This document shows positions 47,924-52,589 of a DNA stretch of 52,589 bases, in pieces. The stretch lies in the NCBI GenBank assembly GCA_964599895.1, contig CAZRHT010000011.1, positions 1 through 52,589 of the forward strand. Direction: 5' to 3'. The stretch comes from UM-FILTER-49-7 sp964599895 (GTDB lineage: Bacteria; Acidobacteriota; Holophagae; Thermotomaculales; Thermotomaculaceae). The first letter of the stretch is position 1, and each line of letters opens with the position of its first letter. The position numbers and the translations under genes are program-made. The notes under the pieces are model-generated. The model had not been told where the DNA came from. It saw nothing but the letters and a program-made list of their open reading frames with translations, and searched no databases.

Positions 47924-48778
47924 TTATTTGTTGAAAATATCTGAAAGCGCTTCCTTCAGCGTGGGAAAGTGAAAGGTAAATCCTTCCTGGAGGGCCCGTT
48001 CCGGCATAACAATCTGCCCGGAGGTGAGGATCCGGGCAGATTTACCAAAGATCAGTTTCAGAGCGAATTCCGGAATTGGCAGAACAGCTGGACGATGAAG
48101 TGTCTGGGCAAGTGCGCTGGTAAACCGACTGTTATCCACAGGGTTCAAGCTCACCGCGTTGTATACGCCGCTGCCGCCTTTTGAAGCTACGAAGAGAACC
48201 AATCGACAGAGATCCTCAATGTGAATCCAGGAAAAACCCTGCTTTCCATGTGCGATACGCCCGCCAAGGCCCAGCAGAAACGGGATGCGGACCTTTTTTA
48301 TCATACCCCCGTCTTTCCCCAGAACCACGCCGAGTCGCAGGATGGTGCTCCGGACTTTCAATGCCGCCGCTTCCCGGGCAGCGCTTTCCCAGTCCTCACA
48401 GAGTGTAGCGAGAAAATCATGTTTAACCGTGAAATTGGATTCTGTCTGCTGGCGAAAATCCGGGTACAGCCCCACTGCAGATGCGGAAATGAGAATGGTA
48501 GGGCGAGAATCTGCTGTTTCCAGTGCGGCCACCAGTTTCCGAGTGGTTCCCACCCGGCTCTGCTCCAGTCGTTTCATGTTGCGCGGGGTCCATCTGGTAA
48601 GGATGGGTGATCCGGCGAGGTGAACGACTACGTCGGCACCGGCCAATTTGTCCGCAAGCCTGTCTGTATCGTTGAAATCATTCCGGATAATTGGTATAAC
48701 CGAATACTCGTTTTTCTCAAGAAACGACATCAAATTTGAACCCACGAAACCCGTGGACCCGGTAATTGCAAATTTCAT
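47924..48778 (-). CDS. TIGR01777-family sugar-nucleotide epimerase-like protein (YfcH)
   Basis: 284 residues from ATG 48778 (MKFAITGSTGFVGSNL), the family's normal start; the frame extends 70 codons further but covers the promoter. The NAD(P)-binding Rossmann motif is GSTGFVGS. A typical WTPRNMKRLEQSRVGTTRKL and the late DUF1731 region (PEFALKLIFGKSARILTSGQ) are present. Family members are extended short-chain dehydrogenases of unknown substrate. The promoter places the transcript start at the ATG, without a Shine-Dalgarno, so the mRNA is probably leaderless. Confidence 0.92.
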   Translation of the reverse strand: MKFAITGSTGFVGSNLMSFLEKNEYSVIPIIRNDFNDTDRLADKLAGADVVVHLAGSPILTRWTPRNMKRLEQSRVGTTRKLVAALETADSRPTILISASAVGLYPDFRQQTESNFTVKHDFLATLCEDWESAAREAAALKVRSTILRLGVVLGKDGGMIKKVRIPFLLGLGGRIAHGKQGFSWIHIEDLCRLVLFVASKGGSGVYNAVSLNPVDNSRFTSALAQTLHRPAVLPIPEFALKLIFGKSARILTSGQIVMPERALQEGFTFHFPTLKEALSDIFNK

Positions 48779-48784
48779 AACTAT

Positions 48785-48813
48785 ATTATAGCGCTGTAAT
48801 GTCATCTTCGCAA
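48785..48813 (-). promoter_or_regulatory. Promoter giving a leaderless TIGR01777 transcript
   Basis: Minus strand: TTGCGA (48813-48808), 17 bases, perfect TATAAT (48790-48785). The ATG at 48778 is seven bases past the -10 box, at the expected first transcribed base. Confidence 0.75.
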
Positions 48814-48827
48814 ACTTCCTGGCAAAG

Positions 48828-48860
48828 TGACGGTTGAAGGGTGATGAGTGACAGGTGACA
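48828..48860 (+). repeat. Dispersed intergenic repeat, GAAGGGTGATGAGTG type
   Basis: GAAGGGTGATGAGTGACAGG; its first 15 bases equal the copy at 41089. A minus-oriented partner, CGCATCACGCATCACTTTTC, lies at 48976-48995. No gene is seen between 48779 and 49046. Confidence 0.6.
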
Positions 48861-49005
48861 AGATCAGGGAGTTGGTGGTTTCTGTCCATGATGTCCCTGA
48901 GGGGCATATGTATTGGGAGCAGAGGGGAAGAAAAGATGTGGGGCATTGGATTGGGTCTCCCTGATTTTCTGAACGCATCACGCATCACTTTTCACTTCTT
49001 TCTTT

Positions 49006-49014
49006 TGTTATAAT
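49006..49014 (+). promoter_or_regulatory. Extended -10 promoter of the crotonase gene
   Basis: TGT-TATAAT, a perfect -10 with upstream TG. Predicted start near 49021, with GGGAGGG ahead of ATG 49047. Confidence 0.6.
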
Positions 49015-49046
49015 CAGGCAAAGTTTTGTGAGACCGGGAGGGAAAC

Positions 49047-49829
49047 ATGGATTTTGAAACGATTATTTTTGAAAGACGCGAAAATATTGCGATTATAACG
49101 ATCAACCGGCCAAAGGTGCTCAATGCACTGAACCAGATGGTACTGGATGAATTGGAAATGGTGATTGATACTATTGCGGCTGATCCGTCCGTTCAAGGCG
49201 CAGTGGTCACCGGTTCCGGTGAAAAAGCCTTCGTGGCCGGGGCGGACATTTCTGAATTTAAAGGGATATCAGTGGAAGAAGCCAGGAAAATGTCCCGCCG
49301 GGGACAGGAGCTTTTCGCCCGGTTGGAAGCCCTGCCAATTCCGGTTATTGCGGCAGTGAATGGCTTTGCGTTGGGCGGCGGCCTGGAGTTGGCTATGTCC
49401 TGCACATTTCGATATGCGACACCGGACGCCAGAGTCGGCCAGCCGGAAGTGAAATTGGGACTGATACCGGGCTATGGTGGCACCCAACGTCTCGCGCGAC
49501 TGGTGGGGCGATCCAAAGCCATGGAAATCTGCATGACAGCCCGGATGGTGAAGGCGGAAGAAGCACTGAAAATAGGTATTATTGATAGAATTGTGGAAGA
49601 AGGTGACCTCGTGGACACGGCGGTGGAATCCATTAAGGCCATTCTTGTCAACGCGCCCATTGCTGTTTCCTACTGCAAGCGGGCAGTGCTGGAAGGGCTG
49701 GAACTACCCTTTGACGCAGCGGCGAAATTGGAAAGTCAGTTGTTCGGTCTCACCTTTGCTACAGAAGATAAGGATGAAGGCGTTTCGGCCTTTCTGGAAA
49801 AACGTCCGGCGGAATTCAAGGGAAAATAA
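49047..49829 (+). CDS. Enoyl-CoA hydratase/isomerase (crotonase)
   Basis: 260 residues, the usual crotonase length. The oxyanion-hole segments are AGADISEF and NGFALGGGLELAM, and both catalytic Glu positions are present (GGGLELA and GQPEVKLG), followed by IPGYGGTQRL. It hydrates short-chain enoyl-CoA, such as crotonyl-CoA, in fatty acid oxidation or butyrate metabolism. No other beta-oxidation gene is next to it. GGGAGGG precedes the ATG. Confidence 0.95.
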   Translation: MDFETIIFERRENIAIITINRPKVLNALNQMVLDELEMVIDTIAADPSVQGAVVTGSGEKAFVAGADISEFKGISVEEARKMSRRGQELFARLEALPIPVIAAVNGFALGGGLELAMSCTFRYATPDARVGQPEVKLGLIPGYGGTQRLARLVGRSKAMEICMTARMVKAEEALKIGIIDRIVEEGDLVDTAVESIKAILVNAPIAVSYCKRAVLEGLELPFDAAAKLESQLFGLTFATEDKDEGVSAFLEKRPAEFKGK

Positions 49830-49848
49830 ACGTCCCGGTGGAACCGCG

Positions 49849-49993
49849 TGATGAGTGAGGCGTCCTGCCGGACGCGTGAATGGTGGATGGTGAATAGTGG
49901 ATGGAACGAGAAGTGATGGGTGATGCGTGATGAGTGAAGGGTGATGCGTGAAGAGTGAAGAGTGAAGAGTGGCCAGTTCTCAGCTTTTGCTGA
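49849..49993 (+). repeat. Tandem-like GTGATG/GTGAAG repeat tract with hairpins
   Basis: A 145-base tract of repeated GTGATGCGTGATGAGTGAAG, GTGAAGAGTGAAGAGTGAAG and TGGTGGATGG words. A hairpin GCGTCC-TGCC-GGACGC (49860-49875) opens it and TCAGC-TTTT-GCTGA (49980-49993) ends it. It lies between crotonase and kup and is the densest copy of the gap repeats. Confidence 0.75.
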
Positions 49994-50039
49994 CACTCCA
50001 CACCCAACTCATAACGCCAACTCTTTTAAGGGAGATTGA

Positions 50040-51935
50040 ATGAACAACCAGGCTGGAAATGGAAAGGTAAAAGGGATAACAAAACACTCAACAGCAGCGC
50101 TGTCGCTGGCAGCGCTGGGTGTTGTGTTCGGAGACATCGGTACCAGCCCGCTATACGCGTTGCGGGAATGTTTTTATGGGGACTATGCAGTGTCCGTCAG
50201 CAGGGCCAATATTTTTGGAGTATTGTCCCTGATGTTCTGGTCTCTGATTCTGGTCGTCACATTGAAGTATTTGACATTTGTAATGCGTGCCGACAACAAC
50301 GGCGAAGGTGGCGTCATTGCGCTGACCTCCCTTATCAATCGTCTCAAAGGTGTGGCGAGGCCTGTATATCTGGTGGCGCTTGGGTTGTTTGCGGCCTCGT
50401 TGCTGTATGGCGATGGAATGGTGACACCAGCGATTTCCGTGCTCAGTGCCCTTGAAGGTCTGGACCTCTTGACCCCGGCTTTTCAGCCCTACGTTATCCC
50501 TGCCACCGTTGTGATTCTCGCCGGCCTTTTCCTGATTCAAAGCCGGGGGACCGCCAGGGTAGGCGGTTTGTTTGGACCTGTTGTACTGATATGGTTTGTA
50601 ACACTGGCAACACTGGGCCTGTCACAGGTAATACAATATCCTGCTATTTTTATGGCGTTTTCTCCCCACTGGGGAGTTCATTTTCTGTTTCACAACGGTA
50701 GTCATGGCTTTCTGGTTCTGGGCGCGGTGTTTCTGGTGGTAACCGGTGCAGAGGCACTCTATGCAGACATGGGACATTTCGGTGCCTTTCCAATCCGACT
50801 CGTGTGGTATGGACTGGTATTGCCATCACTGGTTCTGAACTACTTCGGGCAGGGGGCACTGCTTCTTACACACCCGGAGCACGCCCATCAGATTTTCTTT
50901 TCCATGGTACCTTCCTGGGGAAGAATTCCAATCCTGATTCTGGCAACCCTTGCGACGATCATTGCTTCCCAGGCAGTGATAACTGGAGCATTTTCGTTAA
51001 CATACCAGGCGATACACCTGGGATTTCTGCCGCGTTTAAAGGTGGTTCATACATCGGCAAAGCAAAAGGGCCAGATCTATGTGCCGGTGGTTAACTGGAT
51101 CCTGATGATTGCAACCATAACGCTGGTCATCGGGTTCGAATCATCCAGCAAACTGGCTGCCGCCTACGGCGTGGCAGTTACTTCCACCATGCTGGTAACC
51201 ACTCTGCTGTTTTATGTGGTTGCCCGGAACCGCTGGCATTGGAAAAAATGGCAGGCGATGGGCCTCTGCGCTCTTTTTCTCATGGCGGACGTGGCATTTT
51301 TCGGTGCAAACATTGTAAAAATTCTCCACGGTGCATGGTTTCCGCTGGCTGTGGGTTTCGTCGTGTATATTATGCTGATTACCTGGAAAAAGGGCCGGAA
51401 ACTTCTTGCCGGTGAATTGAAAAAAACATCGGTCACACTGGAACAGTTTCGGGACAGCGAGACAGTGAAGACTGCTGTCCGGGTCCGGGGGCAAGCTCTG
51501 TTCCTCGCTGGGACGCCAGGTATCGTTCCCCATTCCCTGATCCACAACCTGGAGCACAATCATATATTGCATAACCAGATCGTGCTGCTCCATTTCCGCA
51601 CATTGGATGTGCCCAGGGTTCCAAATGATGAAAAAATCAAACTGGATCGTCTGGGTGGCGGATTTTCCCAGGCCATGATCTACTTTGGCTTCAGTGAGAA
51701 TCCAAACTTTGATAATCTGTTGTCCCTTCTCCGGGGACAGGGCCTGGAACTCAACGAAGAAGAAATCAGTGTGTTCATGGGTCGCCAGAAGTTGATGGTT
51801 ACCGACAAACCCGGCATGCCACTCTGGCGCAAGCACCTCTTTGTCAAACTGGCCGAAAGCGCCCAGGACGCTGCCATCTACTTCAACATCCCCACTGACA
51901 AGATCATTGAGGTCGGCGTTGCGCTGGAGCTCTGA
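50040..51935 (+). CDS. kup: Kup-family potassium uptake protein
   Basis: 631 residues with the signature GDIGTSPLYALRE at the start, ADNNGEGGVIAL, GDGMVTPAISVLSA, and about twelve membrane helices to residue 455, then a soluble C-terminal domain (about 460-631). It imports K+ with H+ at low potassium. ATG is preceded by AAGGGAG. The gene sits between two repeat tracts and appears to be single. Confidence 0.97.
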   Translation: MNNQAGNGKVKGITKHSTAALSLAALGVVFGDIGTSPLYALRECFYGDYAVSVSRANIFGVLSLMFWSLILVVTLKYLTFVMRADNNGEGGVIALTSLINRLKGVARPVYLVALGLFAASLLYGDGMVTPAISVLSALEGLDLLTPAFQPYVIPATVVILAGLFLIQSRGTARVGGLFGPVVLIWFVTLATLGLSQVIQYPAIFMAFSPHWGVHFLFHNGSHGFLVLGAVFLVVTGAEALYADMGHFGAFPIRLVWYGLVLPSLVLNYFGQGALLLTHPEHAHQIFFSMVPSWGRIPILILATLATIIASQAVITGAFSLTYQAIHLGFLPRLKVVHTSAKQKGQIYVPVVNWILMIATITLVIGFESSSKLAAAYGVAVTSTMLVTTLLFYVVARNRWHWKKWQAMGLCALFLMADVAFFGANIVKILHGAWFPLAVGFVVYIMLITWKKGRKLLAGELKKTSVTLEQFRDSETVKTAVRVRGQALFLAGTPGIVPHSLIHNLEHNHILHNQIVLLHFRTLDVPRVPNDEKIKLDRLGGGFSQAMIYFGFSENPNFDNLLSLLRGQGLELNEEEISVFMGRQKLMVTDKPGMPLWRKHLFVKLAESAQDAAIYFNIPTDKIIEVGVALEL

Positions 51936-51952
51936 GCGGCCTATCGGGCCGC
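51936..51952 (+). terminator. Hairpin right after kup
   Basis: GCGGCC / GGCCGC, six G/C pairs with loop TATCG, two bases past the stop. No T-run follows, so termination is uncertain. Confidence 0.4.
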
Positions 51953-51959
51953 GTGGATG

Positions 51960-52056
51960 GTGGATAGTGAATGGTGACTTGTTGGGAAGGAAAACTTGAG
52001 TGAAAGGTGAGAAATAGTCATTTTTTCTTTTCAATTAACCGTAAACTTGTCTTCAC
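51960..52056. repeat. Dispersed intergenic repeat, two orientations
   Basis: TGGATAGTGAATGGTGAC and AAAACTTGAGTGAAAGG on the plus strand; AGTGAAGACAAGTTTACGG read on the minus strand, matching AGACAAG at 19079 and 33179. Confidence 0.5.
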
Positions 52057-52063
52057 TTTCCTT

Positions 52064-52589
52064 TTACTGAAGCTCACTGAGCTTCAGAAGCTGCACTTCA
52101 CCGTTTTTTCTGTTTTCGTACTGGAGGGAAAGGGTGTGTCCTTTGATTTCAAAACCAAAGAGGTTACCTATATCGGGATGGGCTGAGTCAGGCAGTACCT
52201 GTTTGCTCGTAATGGTGTTGAACAGGAGATATTGGGTTTCTACACGACCGGGTCCGTGATGGGAGGGCATTTGAATAAGGATGACCCATTCTTTGTCCGG
52301 GCTGATTTCCACAATCTGAAAAATGGAATCTACATCTTTTACAAGTATGTCTTTTGTCCCGTCCGTCCGGTTCAGAAAGACGCTGTGCTCGTCTTGGTCG
52401 GTGCTGATCGCTCTTACCGGGGCTAACTTCCGGGAAATGGACTTCGGAAATGTGAAGGAGAGTTCCGACAGGCAGGTGTCATTCCATTTGCTTCCCCGGT
52501 AGACGGACTGGATTTTGCAGGAGACGATCAGGAACCGCTGGACTTTTTCCGATACGAGACCCTTATGCCGCCTGAAGAATGAGGATTCT
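52064..52589 (-). CDS. Unknown protein, C-terminal 175 residues (5' partial)
   Basis: The minus-strand frame is open from the window edge to the stop at 52064. Visible residues include an early Cys pair region (FLIVSCKIQS, WNDTCLSEL), then beta-strand-like stretches (HSVFLNRTDGTKDILVKD, DSIFQIVEISPDKEWVILIQ), ending in LQYENRKNGEVQLLKLSEL. SPDKEW followed by a hydrophobic strand is the kind of pattern found in beta-propeller or TolB-like repeats, but one copy is not enough for a call. A GTG at 52312 is a poor internal start; the true start lies outside. Confidence 0.6.
   Translation of the reverse strand, partial: ESSFFRRHKGLVSEKVQRFLIVSCKIQSVYRGSKWNDTCLSELSFTFPKSISRKLAPVRAISTDQDEHSVFLNRTDGTKDILVKDVDSIFQIVEISPDKEWVILIQMPSHHGPGRVETQYLLFNTITSKQVLPDSAHPDIGNLFGFEIKGHTLSLQYENRKNGEVQLLKLSELQ

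Noticed and set aside
48779..48988. 70-codon N-terminal extension of the TIGR01777 gene
   Set aside because: It runs through the promoter and repeat DNA, and the family begins at MKFAITG.
49849..49993. GTGATG/GTGAAG tract considered as a CRISPR array
   Set aside because: Repeat units are short, imperfect and without regular unique spacers; no cas gene is nearby.
1..52589. Selenoprotein genes with in-frame TGA
   Set aside because: I looked for coding continuation past TGA stops in the annotated genes and saw none that I could support.
1..52589. Insertion sequences, prophage or integrated elements
   Set aside because: No transposase, phage structural gene or direct-repeat boundary was seen; the XerD gene looks like the housekeeping recombinase.

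Overview
The window reads as chromosomal DNA of a free-living diderm bacterium that is anaerobic or microaerophilic. An LPS-control protein (LapA/LapB-like), HflK/HflC, XerD, Kup and an LtaS-like phosphoglycerol transferase point to two membranes. A PerR-type regulator, rubrerythrin, a bd-like oxidase with c-haems, an oxygen-sensing ODP-fold protein and a SelD fusion point to low-oxygen life with selenium use. A periplasmic propeller sensor fused to a Ser/Thr kinase and the overall gene mix would fit Acidobacteriota or a related phylum, but nothing here fixes the taxon. A run of exactly 100 N (29212-29311) shows a draft scaffold.

Layout. 1-3100 (+): end of a tyrosine phosphatase-like gene; a promoter and Cys-rich leader ORF ahead of cysK; perR and rubrerythrin. 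3100-9350: cupin and GAF genes (-), the bd-like oxidase pair (+), an ODP-fold protein (-) and a split YeeE/YedE transporter (-). 9589-13608 (+): a 1339-residue membrane protein of unknown role. 13674-15959 (-): xerD and an M20 dipeptidase. 16385-19078 (+): hflK-hflC-anti-sigma kinase-STAS. 19140-20716 (-): a small membrane protein and a CNNM/CBS protein. 20966-22948 (+): an EAL phosphodiesterase. 23076-28765 (-): a housekeeping run rplU-rpmA-obgE-nadD-rsfS-rlmH-lapAB-yebC-ruvC, with tRNA-fMet just upstream. 29184-33174 (+): a gapped PLD-family gene, an FMN reductase and a NifS-SelD fusion. 33394-38044 (+): a radical SAM/SPASM maturase, a 43-residue peptide gene overlapping its end, and the propeller-kinase. 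38076-41011 (-): TauE/SafE and the LtaS-like enzyme. 41276-44233 (+): a receiver/PEP-binding protein. 44290-44565 (-): an RRM protein. 44945-47828 (+): M16 protease, dUTPase and a second cysteine desulfurase. 47924-52589: TIGR01777 epimerase (-), crotonase (+), kup (+) and a partial unknown gene (-).

Themes. Oxygen and peroxide handling is concentrated in 1.9-8.1 kb. Sulfur/selenium genes recur (cysK, YeeE/YedE pair, NifS-SelD, TauE/SafE, second NifS). The two most promising undescribed items are (1) the maturase / small peptide / propeller-kinase cassette, which looks like a RiPP-type peptide system with its own trans-membrane sensor kinase, and (2) the Cys-rich leader ORF upstream of cysK, whose stop codon lies in a segment that can pair with the cysK Shine-Dalgarno. 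A family of short intergenic repeats (GAAGGGTGATGAGTG-like and AGACAAG..TTGAGT..GACAGGGGA-like) is scattered through the gene-free gaps. Two genes (perR and the TIGR01777 gene) and one micro-ORF have a -10 box placed so that transcription would start at or next to the start codon, suggesting leaderless mRNAs.
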